57,737 nucleotides of DNA, from assembly GCA_036703275.1 (NCBI GenBank), contig DATNPK010000094.1:1-57737 (forward strand). The letters run 5' to 3'. The stretch comes from Coleofasciculaceae cyanobacterium. Its GTDB lineage: Bacteria > Cyanobacteriota > Cyanobacteriia > Cyanobacteriales > Xenococcaceae. Position numbers and translations under genes: made by a program. Positions 7,901 to 16,934 of the stretch are shown in pieces (within the stretch, counting starts at the first letter, position 1; every line of letters begins with the position of its first letter). Below the pieces are notes generated by a model. It had not been told where the DNA came from and did no database searches. It saw only the letters and a list, made by a program, of their open reading frames with translations.

Positions 7901-10737
7901 TTCCCTGTAATACTAGTGATTGCCAACTACCGTATCTACCAACTAATTTAGAAATACGACAGGGAGAAGATACTAATCAACCCGTAATTGCTACAGGCGA
8001 TCGCCAGGGTGATATCTTTTCTTTAGATGTTGACAATTTTCCCCTCGCGCTACTCAACCTTGCCCCTGGTACAGCAGCGGGAATTGAAGGAGCTTTAGCG
8101 GGGAGAACTACAGGAGAAGTAGACCTCGATCTTTATACCCTAGCAGCAGAAGGAAACATCAACATTGACAATCCAGGATTAGGCTATATTCAGGCAGATT
8201 CACTTAACGCAGATTTTAACTATAATCCAGCTAGTAATATTGCAGCGATAAACAGTGCTTCTCTGAACTTAGGCGATAGTGAATATAATCTCAACGCTGC
8301 CTTAAATTTAGAGTCAGGACAAATTGACGGAAGACTTGGTATTCCCCAAGCCTATATTCAAGATGTTCTTACCACCCTGCGCTGGTTTACTGTCGAAGAC
8401 GTTACCAATTTATTTAATATTCCCGATTATGCTGAAGCTAGTGCAATTAGACCAGCACCAGAAAAAGAAACAGTAGACGAATCTATTGCTCGTAAGTTAA
8501 ATCAACTACGCAAGGTGAATAGCCAAATTCAGGCAAACGCCGCAGCACAAGAAGTTGGCAGTATTCCTACAGAATTAGATATCCAGGGAAAATATCAAGG
8601 AGAAGTAATCTTAGGCGGAACAATTCAAACGCCACAAGCAGACTTTAGAGTGGAGGGCAACGATTGGCAGTGGCAACCCAAATCTGCCTATCCCAATATT
8701 GTCAATCCTTTAGGCTTAGTAATCGAAGAAGCACAGTATATTTCTTTACCTAAACTAGTAATAGCAGGAGATCTTCAGGGAACAACGGTAGATTTAAACG
8801 AGGCAAGCATACAGCTTCAGGAAGCAGTGCTATCTCTACAAGGACAACTATCGCCAGAACAGTTAAACACGGAATTTAGCGTTGCCAATTTAACCGTGGA
8901 TAACATCAGTAATTTTGTTAACATCCCCGTAGATCTAGCTGGGGAAATTAATAGCGTCGGCACAATTGAGGGAACGCCAAATAATCCTCAGATAGCAGGA
9001 AAAGTCGCCTTTTCTGATGGAGCATTCAACGGCAATCTTTTACCATCAAAGCTGGCGGGAAATTTTAACTATGATGGTAGTGAAGTAGTTTTCAATACCA
9101 CCGCCCCTGATTCAATTCAGGTAAAAGCCACCGTACCCTATCCAATTATTCCTGGAAAAAGCGATCGCCTGACAGCTAGTGCTAATCTGGAGCAAGAAGC
9201 CTTTGTCTTTTTGGCTGCTTTTAGTCAGAATTACCTCAACTGGACTGGTGGAGAGGGAAATGCCCAGCTTGAGGCTAGTGCTTCGTTGGATTTAAACCGA
9301 GAAAATATAATTTACGATCTAGATGCTCAAGGAGTTGTTAATTTAAAAGATGCCAATGTTTTGGTGGAAACGCCCTTCTTCTCTGAACCATTTATCGGCA
9401 CAGGCAAAATTACGCTTAATAATCAGATTGTTAACGTTGAAACCCTAAACGGAACCTTCGCCGATAAGGATTTATCCGTTACGGGTAAGCTACCAATTCT
9501 CACCGCAGTGAATAATTTAGATAATCCCCTCACTATCGATCTTCCACCAGGAGACATTGAGATCGATGAACTTTATCAAGGAGGAGTTGAAGGTCAGGTA
9601 ACAGTAACGGGAGCATCCTTAAAACCCGTAATTGGGGGCGAAGTTACCCTAGAAGATGGAGATGTATCTATTCCTGAAAGCGAAACTCCCACTCAAGAAG
9701 ATACAGTTCAATTTGCCAATACCAAAGTTAGTGATACGGTTGCAGGGACCAAAGCAACTAACAAAGCCCAAGCTCAACCGCAAAATGCTGCTGCTAAATC
9801 CTCTTTTGTTACAGCTTTAAATAACCTCAAGGTTAATCTTAAGGACTTCAATCTACAGCAAGATCCTCTATATACTTTTCAGCTTAAAGGCGGTTTAACC
9901 CTCAACGGTACAATCGACGAACCAAGCAACATTATTCCCCAAGGAAGGTTACTGCTAACTCAGGCGGATGTCGATCTCTTTAGTAATAGTTTTAGTGCCG
10001 CTCGTAATCGTGAAAATACGATTGTGTTTACTCCTAATGCAGGAATATTTAACCCTGAACTTGATATTATCTTGAGAACTACAGTTGAAGATGTTGACGG
10101 ACAGGAATTTAGTAACCTTCGCCTAGCTGAAGCTAACTCTAATGAGATAGCCGATCCTCTATCATCAACTAATAGCAGTCAGACTGTCCGAATTAGTTTA
10201 GTAATTGATGGCGAAACTACCGAAATATTGCCAAACCTAGCGCAAACAAGAAACCTCAACTGTAATATTCGCCCTAACAATGAACCTTTAGTGGAAAAAA
10301 ATCAATATTACGCTGAAGCAGAATTAAATCGATTTACTCAATGCTTTAATCAAATTGCTGATGCAGGTGGAGATAATCGTAATTTAATCAACTCTCCCGC
10401 TGTAGAATTAACCAGCATTCCTTCCCTCAATCAAGGGGAAATTGTGAACTTATTGAGCGGTCAATTTATTGCTTTTGCTCGAGATGTAAGCAATCGTAGT
10501 CAATCAGAATTATTTGATTTAGGAGTCAATAAATTTATCTTGACACCGCTGCAAAATGAGGTATTTTACTTTGTCGAGGATACGACAGTACGCTTAGGCA
10601 GAAATATTGGCTTGGATTACTTAACAGTATTTCCTAATTTGGAAGCAATTTATGAATTAAATCAGGATTCTTCGGTGCGTTCGACCTATAATTATGTCCT
10701 AAATGAAGCCACAATCGAATATCAGAGAAATTTTTAA
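4945..10737 (+). CDS. tamB: TamB/AsmA-like translocation and assembly module protein
   Basis: A very long (1930 aa) envelope protein. After a basic N-terminus comes one membrane anchor (about residues 33-53), followed by a huge beta-rich periplasmic region with repeated strands such as GQVNLDTGYDLNVNVLPF, and a DUF490/TamB C-terminal domain (about 1600-1930) ending in IEYQRNF. TamB-type proteins bridge the inner membrane to an Omp85 partner and are linked to outer-membrane protein insertion and lipid transport along a hydrophobic groove. Cyanobacterial and plastid relatives are of similar length. The open reading frame is intact. Around residues 958-966 it contains YAKRYPLG, encoded by a piece of the intergenic repeat family (7817-7844). 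No Omp85 gene is adjacent. Confidence 0.9.
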   Translation: MTKSIKQPPNPEPKKPNLLQRLFNPLKSSPKRLAGGVVAIAAFGSLGYWGTQVLVKKKLPPFLENQIGKIIERPIDLGEVKGFSLNSIEFGETIIPPTATDTDKVTVEGVKVGFNIFPVLFGRTLPLDVALIQPDIYLEQQQDGEWIDLDFLQSDREQKDPLVYFDVDLDVEQADITAVPYQQNPLTGQVDGSGRFNQKQAFLEYDLDAIIEQAKASIQGETQLETGGTDTKLLVQNLALSDAATLLPIPVEIDTGTLNADLDINIPSFEEITAANIKGMVNLQNLEGEATSLNAPISAESKLNFSGRNADVKQTQASLGDITARVDGQVNLDTGYDLNVNVLPFQLATLPNNLTQQLPVDLAGEVQAQVQLRGAIKDPQLTGNVNNTQTVIIDQTPLKQIEADFRANLARVVLENVQIIPLAGGNVTAEGTIETNLRQALESDQPLDATKMPLAFSFQADLPTRELISPYYQLPQQVAIGELQAQGQIDGTVDNPKGLVKWNIADTNASNLEDIAGSGELLIANQNLVLQDTEIIYGDGQVDLTANANLDSKQWQASLDANSLNLTPFLSQFSNPNLNLDQPVAVDNATAKFNGKLDQLDLAKIQGTADLNLDVNGGDVAVNSQINAGNIQANATTNNIQLDSFITSLPVPASVQSGEISASGRLKQLLAFNDNPGLNSLQANADLNLQVDGEAVAVNSQIDSGRIQANANTSQIDLNRIAPNLPVPANIRSSQVTASGELRQLLTFAEQRNLSTVDARVDADLNVAEGTVRAIANLNNNQWQANLDANNVSSRLLLEKFAPSNLASVEVDNINAQANLTGDIQPILNNDTNIPVAVNQFTVNSGAQNVNARGNLTLANITSNLDVANTNLNIAANLDFDRLPIDQIVAATSQDNELIAQSVNVGGQAEFNGQFNGQQLLSAPTENVSLTGDLRLLDFAFNEIDFDPVMTGTLDVQPYAKRYPLGQQEIALNLQGQQDVIAARAVPCNTSDCQLPYLPTNLEIRQGEDTNQPVIATGDRQGDIFSLDVDNFPLALLNLAPGTAAGIEGALAGRTTGEVDLDLYTLAAEGNINIDNPGLGYIQADSLNADFNYNPASNIAAINSASLNLGDSEYNLNAALNLESGQIDGRLGIPQAYIQDVLTTLRWFTVEDVTNLFNIPDYAEASAIRPAPEKETVDESIARKLNQLRKVNSQIQANAAAQEVGSIPTELDIQGKYQGEVILGGTIQTPQADFRVEGNDWQWQPKSAYPNIVNPLGLVIEEAQYISLPKLVIAGDLQGTTVDLNEASIQLQEAVLSLQGQLSPEQLNTEFSVANLTVDNISNFVNIPVDLAGEINSVGTIEGTPNNPQIAGKVAFSDGAFNGNLLPSKLAGNFNYDGSEVVFNTTAPDSIQVKATVPYPIIPGKSDRLTASANLEQEAFVFLAAFSQNYLNWTGGEGNAQLEASASLDLNRENIIYDLDAQGVVNLKDANVLVETPFFSEPFIGTGKITLNNQIVNVETLNGTFADKDLSVTGKLPILTAVNNLDNPLTIDLPPGDIEIDELYQGGVEGQVTVTGASLKPVIGGEVTLEDGDVSIPESETPTQEDTVQFANTKVSDTVAGTKATNKAQAQPQNAAAKSSFVTALNNLKVNLKDFNLQQDPLYTFQLKGGLTLNGTIDEPSNIIPQGRLLLTQADVDLFSNSFSAARNRENTIVFTPNAGIFNPELDIILRTTVEDVDGQEFSNLRLAEANSNEIADPLSSTNSSQTVRISLVIDGETTEILPNLAQTRNLNCNIRPNNEPLVEKNQYYAEAELNRFTQCFNQIADAGGDNRNLINSPAVELTSIPSLNQGEIVNLLSGQFIAFARDVSNRSQSELFDLGVNKFILTPLQNEVFYFVEDTTVRLGRNIGLDYLTVFPNLEAIYELNQDSSVRSTYNYVLNEATIEYQRNF
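7817..7844 (+). repeat. Repeat fragment embedded in frame in tamB
   Basis: ATATGCGAAGCGGTATCCTT followed by TAGGA is identical to the module found in the intergenic repeats (for example 39053-39078). It is translated as YAKRYPLG between DVQP and QQEIALNLQ, without breaking the reading frame. Confidence 0.8.
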
Positions 10738-10783
10738 CGTCGATCGTTTAGGATAAATTGTTGAATATTAAATCTCTAGCCGA

Positions 10784-11494
10784 ATGCAGCTCAAAATTAC
10801 GGTTTCTCCCCATAAAATTGTCAGATATCTGATGATTGGAGTAGTTTTTTTTACCCTAGTCAGTACAGGGATTCAAATATGCAAGTATGTATTTGATTAT
10901 CGAGATGATTGGATGGATTTATTTAATCTTGATCGCGAATTAAACTTCCCTACCTGGTATTCGACACTGATGATCGTATTCTGTGCAATTTTGCTCAGAA
11001 TTATTGCTATGGGCAAAAAACAACAGGGCGATCGCTATACTAAAGATTGGCATTTATTATCGCTGATTTTTTGGCTTTTGGCGATCGATGAGATAGTTAG
11101 TATTCACGAAATTCTAATTATTCCAGAAGTTAGTCAAGCTCTTAACTTACCCTGGTTTCTCCATTCCATGTGGGTAATTCCTGGAGTTGTTTTTGTCGCT
11201 TGGTTTGCTAAACGCTATGGAAAATTTGTGCGCCATTTACCAGTTAAATCTAGACAACATTTCATCGGCGCAGCCTGCACCTATATTGGTGGTGCATTGG
11301 TGATGGAAATGATTGGCAGCTATTTTGCCCAATCTATCGGACAACAGCACATAGTCTATGCTCTAATTGCTACCGTCGAAGAAGTTCTAGAAATGACGGG
11401 AATTGTTATGTTTATTTATGCTCTACTTGATTATTTAAGTAAATGGGCTAATCATTTAGATCTGAAGCTAGATATTTCCGGCGTTGCTGAATAG
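10784..11494 (+). CDS. Multi-pass membrane protein of unknown function
   Basis: A 236-residue integral membrane protein with about six hydrophobic segments (roughly residues 15-35, 58-74, 87-103, 125-145, 160-180 and 190-215). Features include the polar motif FWLLAIDEIVSIHEIL, with acidic residues and a histidine inside a helix, and TVEEVLEMTGIVMFIY near the C-terminus. I do not recognise a characterised family. It begins 46 bases after tamB on the same strand and may be co-transcribed with it. The buried Asp, Glu and His residues could bind a metal or a proton, but that is speculation. Confidence 0.7.
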   Translation: MQLKITVSPHKIVRYLMIGVVFFTLVSTGIQICKYVFDYRDDWMDLFNLDRELNFPTWYSTLMIVFCAILLRIIAMGKKQQGDRYTKDWHLLSLIFWLLAIDEIVSIHEILIIPEVSQALNLPWFLHSMWVIPGVVFVAWFAKRYGKFVRHLPVKSRQHFIGAACTYIGGALVMEMIGSYFAQSIGQQHIVYALIATVEEVLEMTGIVMFIYALLDYLSKWANHLDLKLDISGVAE

Positions 11495-12019
11495 AAGTAT
11501 GAATTATAAGAAGTTTAAATTGATATACATCTTTAAAAAGCTAATAGCTAATAGTTAACAGCTAATGGCTATTAGCTATACGCCCTAAAGGACTAGCTCC
11601 GCGTCCGCTGCATCGCTTCTGACTTACCTAACCTTGAAGTGTTCTATCCAAACAGGATTTAGTATTATAACGAGTTACCGTAAATCCCCTGATTTCCAAC
11701 TCCATTAATATAAGACTTTATCGTTACTTTATAAACAACTGGATAATTTTAAAGATTTAGTCAAGGACAGAGTTCGCTAAACTTTTTAATCCAAAAAAGT
11801 GTAATCTTCATCTTAAGTAATAAAATGATGATTTTAAAATTACTATAGTGCGCTCGAATATTACAAAAAACTATTATTCCTCAAGAGGATATTTTTGTAA
11901 TTAAAGAGTGTTAATTAAAATTACTTGGCTATTGTTTAATTCACAGAATGTAGAGCGAAGTTTAGATTTAATCTTTGAGCATTCTCGTCAATATATATAC
12001 AAATTTCAGCTAAATTATC
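11495..12019. other. Intergenic region, 525 bp, with a short repeat remnant
   Basis: AT-rich gap. A run of AGCTAATAGC-type repeats lies at about 11537-11575. It is followed by a short member of the palindromic family (CGCCCTAAAGGACTAGCTCCGCG, 11580-11602). The rest is low-complexity AT-rich sequence with no convincing open frame or RNA gene. Confidence 0.6.
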
Positions 12020-12502
12020 ATGTCGTCTTTATCTCATCGATTTTCTAATAATCAAAAAATACCAAATAACCTAGACAGTAGAGCCATTGTTTTTATTGAT
12101 TCGAGACTGTCTAATTGTAATACTCTAATTCAAAAAGTAATACTAGAAGCAAGAGTGATTGTAATTGGTCTAAAAGATGATGGGATTAGAGAGATTACCC
12201 GCATCTTAAACTCTACCTGCTGTCAAGAAGTATATCTTATTAGTCATGGCTCTCCAGGATGTCTCTATCTTGGCAATAGTGAACTAAGTCTTAACACCCT
12301 AATTCACTACGAGCTAGAGCTTCAAAGCTGGTTTAAAATTAGTTCTCCTGACAATAATTTTACTTTTCCCAAACTGTTTTTATCAGGTTGTGATGTAGCG
12401 GCTGGAGACGCTGGCGAAGAATTTATGACTAAGCTAAATTCAATTACGGGCGCAACTATTGCAGCTTCAGTCAGTATCATCAATAATAATATTTTTAACT
12501 GA
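12020..12502 (+). CDS. Stand-alone DUF4347 domain protein (probably truncated)
   Basis: A 160-residue protein that is essentially one DUF4347 domain: AIVFIDSRLSNCNTLIQKVI at the start, YLISHGSPGCLYLGN in the centre and FLSGCDVAAGDAGEEF near the end. The conserved His and Cys recall caspase-like (CHAT/C80) folds. DUF4347 normally sits at the N-terminus of very large calcium-binding, cadherin-like or hemolysin-type surface proteins in cyanobacteria. Here a stop follows GATIAASVSIINNNIFN, exactly where the large partner region would begin. It is either a remnant whose repeat region was lost or a free-standing domain. No signal peptide is visible. Confidence 0.75.
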   Translation: MSSLSHRFSNNQKIPNNLDSRAIVFIDSRLSNCNTLIQKVILEARVIVIGLKDDGIREITRILNSTCCQEVYLISHGSPGCLYLGNSELSLNTLIHYELELQSWFKISSPDNNFTFPKLFLSGCDVAAGDAGEEFMTKLNSITGATIAASVSIINNNIFN

Positions 12503-12525
12503 GAATAGCGCGATCGCTAATAAAT

Positions 12526-12550
12526 GGGGACACCGCCTAAAAGTGTCCCC
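12526..12550. terminator. Stem-loop between convergent genes
   Basis: GGGGACAC and GTGTCCCC form a perfect 8-bp stem with a 9-base loop. It lies between the DUF4347 gene and the opposing ccsA gene. An A-rich stretch follows on the plus strand, so classical Rho-independent function is plausible but not clear-cut. Confidence 0.45.
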
Positions 12551-12600
12551 AAAAACCTAAAAAAAACATTTTAAAAAAGTAGTTTAATCAAATGGCTAGT

Positions 12601-13593
12601 CTATAAAAACCAGCCGTAAGAATGTAAACCTTGTCCTAACAAGTTGACTCCTAAATAGCAGATCCAAACTACGACAAAGCCAACTGCTGCCAAGATAGCT
12701 GGTTTTCTTCCTTGCCAACCACGAGTAATTCTGGCGTGAAGATAGGCAGCAAAGACTAACCAGGTAATAAATGCCCAGGTTTCTTTGGGATCCCAACTCC
12801 AGTAAGAACCCCAGGCTTCGTTAGCCCAAACTCCCCCAGCAATAATGCCAATAGTTAAGAGGGGAAAGCCTAAACCAATCACGCGGTAGCTAATGTTATC
12901 TAAAGTATCAGCTAGGCTTAAACGTTCAGGAGAAAGAGTTACAGTTTCTGTTTGCGGTAGATCCATAACTGCTGTGTTGCCACTAGTTGAACCGCTAGCA
13001 TAAGCATTATCTACAGAATTTTTTAAAGTCTTTTGCTTGACGCGATCGCGAAAACTTCCCGTACCAACTGAACTTCCTTTTAACTGTACTTTTTGTCCAC
13101 GAGTAATAATTAAAAAGCCAATGGCGATCGCGCTTCCTACCATTAAAGTAGCATAGCTTAACATCATGACGCTGACGTGCATCATTAACCAGTTAGATTT
13201 TAAAGCCGGTACTAAAGGGGCAGATTCTTGCATTTCCACAGGAAGACTCAAAGCAGCAAAGGCTGTAATTCCCATTGCTACAGGGCTAGTAACCACACCG
13301 ACTAAACGGCTACGGCTCATTCTTTCAGCGACAAAGTGGATCGTAGTGACACCCCAGGCTAAAAAGAACAAAGATTCATAAAGATTGCTGAGGGGAAAGT
13401 AACCAGCCTCGATCCAACGAGAACCTAATAAAGTAGCCATGCAGAGGTTCGCCACTGCCATTCCTGTAGAACCTAAAGTTGCCATATAGGGCAGATTAGG
13501 AAAAGCAGCCCCGCCCCAGTAAATCAGCATGGTAACTAGCAATACCGCAAAAGAGGTATTGTCTAAGAAGCTTTCTAATGCGATTAAATCCAT
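12601..13593 (-). CDS. ccsA: Cytochrome c maturation protein CcsA (CcsB in TIGR naming)
   Basis: Component of the system II cytochrome c synthetase, which delivers heme across the thylakoid or plasma membrane and ligates it to CXXCH apocytochromes such as cytochromes f and c6. The 330 residues show eight or so membrane segments and the heme-handling WWD motif at 261-273 ([13 protein letters not shown]). Conserved histidines flank it ([12 protein letters not shown] and the C-terminal HSYGWFL). A low-complexity lumenal or cytosolic loop at about 165-225 varies between species. The partner Ccs1/ResB gene is not in this window. Confidence 0.93.
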   Translation of the reverse strand: MDLIALESFLDNTSFAVLLVTMLIYWGGAAFPNLPYMATLGSTGMAVANLCMATLLGSRWIEAGYFPLSNLYESLFFLAWGVTTIHFVAERMSRSRLVGVVTSPVAMGITAFAALSLPVEMQESAPLVPALKSNWLMMHVSVMMLSYATLMVGSAIAIGFLIITRGQKVQLKGSSVGTGSFRDRVKQKTLKNSVDNAYASGSTSGNTAVMDLPQTETVTLSPERLSLADTLDNISYRVIGLGFPLLTIGIIAGGVWANEAWGSYWSWDPKETWAFITWLVFAAYLHARITRGWQGRKPAILAAVGFVVVWICYLGVNLLGQGLHSYGWFL

Positions 13594-13782
13594 AGTTTTT
13601 TGCGATAATCGTGCTTAAATTCGCTTTGCTGCGCGATCGATATATTTTATTATCTCTCTTTACTTTAGTTTAAATTCAACGCTGTAGTCTAGGTCATATC
13701 ATTTAGCATTTATCATTTAGCATCTATCATTTTTGTATAATGTTGGCGTTGTTCGTTATTAGAATTTTCGGTAGAGGTTTTG

Positions 13783-14532
13783 ATGCTAAGACAGATTGAT
13801 GATAGTCTTTGGGTAGCTGAACAACCGCTCAAGTTTCTGGGACTGGAAGTCGGGACGAGAATGACAGTGGTTAGGCTATTTGATCGATCTTTAGTGCTGA
13901 TTTCCCCAATCAAAATAGACTCCAAAATACAGCAGCAGTTAAACACTTTAGGTACAGTTAAATATCTTTTGCACCAAATTTGTTTCACTATTTGTATCTT
14001 GATCGATGCCAGCGAATGTATCCCCAATCAAAAACCATCTCGCCTCCAGGATTAGCTAAGAAAAAGCCTGAATTAAGTATAGATAAAGTATTTACTGAAG
14101 ATCGGATTAAGTTTAATTCTGAATTGGAATATACTCTGCTTGCAGGATTTCAGGCATTTGTCCCCCCCAAAATAGCAGTAGTAAACGAAGTCGTATTTTA
14201 TCACCTTGCCAGTAAAACATTAATTATTACCGATTCCGCTTTTAATTTTGACAATACATTTCCTTTCGTCACTCAGTTAGCAACCAGGGTATTAGGCAGC
14301 TATCAAGTTTTAAAACCTTCTTGGTTAGAAAAGATCGCGCAGCAAAGATAAGCAGCAACTCAAGCAGTCTATCGATAAAATTCTGGCATGGGATTTTCCA
14401 AGAGTCATTATGACACACGGTCAAATTGTTGATTTTGAGGCTAAACAGCAATTAACTAAAGGTTATCAATGGCTCTTCAGTAAGCATATTGTCCCGGTAA
14501 ACCCGATAAATATATTTGTCTTTAATTTATAA
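13783..14532 (+). pseudogene. DUF4336 protein gene with two frameshifts
   Basis: The frame opens at ATG 13783, with GAGG seven bases upstream, and reads MLRQIDDSLWVAEQPLKFLG, typical of the DUF4336 (metallo-hydrolase-like) family. A one-base loss near 13970 moves the sequence into a second frame (HYLYLDRCQRMYPQSKTI... to LEKIAQQR, stop at about 14351). A second shift near 14345 is needed to continue as KDKQQLKQSIDKILAWDFPR VIMTHGQIV up to 14532. All three blocks join into one full-length family member, so the gene is recently broken rather than ancient debris. Sequencing error at two sites is the alternative explanation. Confidence 0.8.
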
Positions 14533-14607
14533 TAGCAAAATGTGTAGTATGTTGTTTACAAAAACAATTCAAAATTGATATCAGCACATTGCAATCAAGA
14601 ATTAATC

Positions 14608-15048
14608 ATGAAACGTAGAACATTCTTCGATTGGGCTGGAATTGGATTACTAGCGAGTTATTTTCCTGTAGCTTTGGCTACCTGTTCTCAAACTAAGGAT
14701 GACAGCAATACAACTGCTCAAACAACCTCTAATAGCTCTAGTACAGAAGAGTTTGTCTCATTGGGAACAGTTGAAGAATTAGAATCAACTGGCTATTTGT
14801 TAAATAAAGAGTCTCAGGTTCTTGTGGTTAAAGATAGTGAAGATGGGCTTTGGGCCTTAAATCCAACCTGTACTCATCAAGGATGTATTGTCGAATGGGA
14901 AAGTGCAACTAATACTTTGCTTTGTCCCTGTCATAACGCTAAATATGCTGCTAATGGAAAAGTCTTGGCTAAACCTGCACCAGAACCTTTAGCTGTTTAC
15001 AAAATTAAACAAGAAAATAGCGAAATTTTGGTTAAAGTTAGCTCATAA
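14608..15048 (+). CDS. Rieske [2Fe-2S] protein, exported
   Basis: A 146-residue protein, counted from the ATG at 14608, which gives a twin-arginine-like export signal (KRRTFFDW plus a hydrophobic stretch) and is preferred to an upstream TTG at 14575. Cluster ligands are Cys88, His90, Cys106 and His109 in CTHQGC and CPCHNAKY. Cys93 and Cys108 are placed to form the stabilising disulfide of Rieske proteins. A Thr/Ser-rich linker (residues 30-47) connects signal and domain. This is the small stand-alone type, not the PetC subunit of cytochrome b6f, which has an uncleaved anchor and a longer domain. Electron partner unknown. Confidence 0.88.
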   Translation: MKRRTFFDWAGIGLLASYFPVALATCSQTKDDSNTTAQTTSNSSSTEEFVSLGTVEELESTGYLLNKESQVLVVKDSEDGLWALNPTCTHQGCIVEWESATNTLLCPCHNAKYAANGKVLAKPAPEPLAVYKIKQENSEILVKVSS

Positions 15049-15646
15049 AAAGCAAGTATCATTTAAGCTATACACTAATGAAGTTATTTACACCCAATGT
15101 AGTTCTACAAAAAATTAAAGATAAAGCAGGACACAAGTTTAGCTAGGCAAAATTAAGGCGATTTAAGCTGAAATCTATCAATATTAATACATGCTAGGTT
15201 TAGTTAATTCAATGCTATAAGCTTGGGGCTATTTTAATTAATTTTTCTGGTCGTAAAACCACTTTTAAAGGCAGTATTATTTAGTTGCCAACTAAACTTT
15301 TTGAATTAAAGTTTTCGTTAAGATATATTGAAAATTTACTAAAGCACAATATAAATAATATTATTTAATCAATATTGGCGCTCGCCTTAGTTTAATTATT
15401 ATCTCTGATTGTAATTATCGGAGCGTAATAATCATTTTTGACAACTGGATTCACGCTCGTAGTCGAACAGCTATATTTGGCATATATCTAGCATATATTT
15501 TGCAATTGAAAATTAATAATAACTAGCGCCGATTTAAGCGATCGCTTTGATAGAATAGTCAGAACTTTATGTTTATTTCTTATTAGTTTGAGCTTTAATT
15601 CGCTAAAGCCTCACTGAATATTATTCATATTTTTAATCTTAAGCAA
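15049..15646. other. Intergenic region, about 600 bp, no gene seen
   Basis: Very AT-rich. The only open frame near its left end encodes 22 residues (15079-15147) without recognisable similarity. Scattered TATA-like hexamers occur. I see no repeat module, hairpin array or RNA gene. Confidence 0.55.
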
Positions 15647-16867
15647 ATGAGCCTCTGTATAAATCCTCAATGTAAGAATCCAATCAACTCTGACACCATT
15701 ATTTTTTGTCACGGTTGTGGCTCAGAATTGCTATTAGATGGTAGATATCGTGTGATTCGAGAACTTGGTCAGGGAGGGTTTGGAATCACTTATGAAATAA
15801 TTAGTGTCAATTCGCGTCCTTGGGTGCTTAAAGTTTTGATGGATAATCATCCCAAATATGTTGAGTTATTTCAACAAGAGGCTCAAGTTTTAAGTATTCT
15901 CAACCATTCGGGAATTCCCAAAATTGATTTAGACGGCTATTTCCTGTACTTTCCCCGAGGCGCAGAAGAACCATTGCACTGTCTAGTAATGGAAAAAATT
16001 GAAGGATTAAACCTAAGCGAGTATATCAAACAAAGAGGCGATCGCCCAATCCAACTCAAAAGAGCTTTACGCTGGTTGGCTGAGTTAACTTTAATTCTCG
16101 AACAAGTCCATAAAGAAAATTTTTTCCATCGAGATATTAAACCATCAAATATTATGCTGCGAGCGAATGGATGTCTGGCACTAATTGATTTTGGTACGGC
16201 TAGAGAATTAACCAATAGCTATATTCAGAAAAAAGCAGCAGGTGAAATTACAGGCGTTATGACCCAAGGATATACCCCAATGGAGCAGATGAGAGGCAAA
16301 GCCGTCTTACAGTCAGATTTTTATGCTTTAGGCGGTACGATGATCTATTTGCTAACTGCTCAAAATCCGAGCGATTTTTACCATTCTTTAAGTGACAAAA
16401 TGGTTTGGCGCGATGCCGTACCGGGAATTTCTGATGAGTTTGCTGATTTAATCGACCGCATGATGGCATTTTCTCCTGCTAACCGTCCATCAAGCAGCAG
16501 AGAAATTTTTAATCAAGTTATCGCTATAGATTCCAGCTTACAAATATTAGATGAGCATTTTAATTCCGCTTCATTTACATCTACAATTACATCTACAACT
16601 GGAACTAGAGTAAATCAAACTTCAGCTAATTCAGCTTCGCTTTCCAACACAAGGCTGTTTTCTTCCTCAGATTGCCCCTTATCTCCAGAGTTTATCGAAC
16701 GTTGTCGTCAGGAGCTAGCGGAATTTATTGGACCTATGGCAAATATTGTTTGTAAACGTACCGTAAAGCAAAATCCTCATATGTCCGAAAGTGAACTAAG
16801 CGCAGCTTTGGCGAAAACTATTGCTAACCCACAGCAGGCAAAAGACTTTCGGCAACGACTGAGGTAA
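15647..16867 (+). CDS. Ser/Thr protein kinase with N-terminal zinc ribbon
   Basis: A eukaryotic-type protein kinase of the cyanobacterial Pkn2/Spk class. A zinc ribbon (Cys4, Cys9, Cys21, Cys24) precedes the kinase domain at about 34-295. It has a glycine loop GQGGFG (41-46), ATP-orienting Lys62, the catalytic loop HRDIKPSN with Asp163, and DFG at 181-183. An activation segment follows, with GYTPMEQMRGKAVLQSDFYA. A Ser/Thr-rich linker leads to a small C-terminal helical domain (about 345-406, FIERCRQELAEFIGPMANIV) that recurs in related cyanobacterial kinases. No transmembrane segment is visible, so it is probably cytosolic. Substrate not deducible. Confidence 0.92.
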   Translation: MSLCINPQCKNPINSDTIIFCHGCGSELLLDGRYRVIRELGQGGFGITYEIISVNSRPWVLKVLMDNHPKYVELFQQEAQVLSILNHSGIPKIDLDGYFLYFPRGAEEPLHCLVMEKIEGLNLSEYIKQRGDRPIQLKRALRWLAELTLILEQVHKENFFHRDIKPSNIMLRANGCLALIDFGTARELTNSYIQKKAAGEITGVMTQGYTPMEQMRGKAVLQSDFYALGGTMIYLLTAQNPSDFYHSLSDKMVWRDAVPGISDEFADLIDRMMAFSPANRPSSSREIFNQVIAIDSSLQILDEHFNSASFTSTITSTTGTRVNQTSANSASLSNTRLFSSSDCPLSPEFIERCRQELAEFIGPMANIVCKRTVKQNPHMSESELSAALAKTIANPQQAKDFRQRLR

Positions 16868-16934
16868 TCTATCGTCTTAGATTGCTATTGTCAGGCATTT
16901 TCTGCCTACAACTACAAATTTATCCAGCCAAAAT

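Noticed and set aside
14608-15048. PetC (cytochrome b6f Rieske subunit)
   Set aside because: Has the cluster motifs but a cleavable-type signal, a low-complexity linker and a shorter domain, and no petA next to it.
15079-15147. 22-codon open frame in the 15.0-15.6 kb gap
   Set aside because: Too short, no ribosome binding site of note and no similarity that I recognise.
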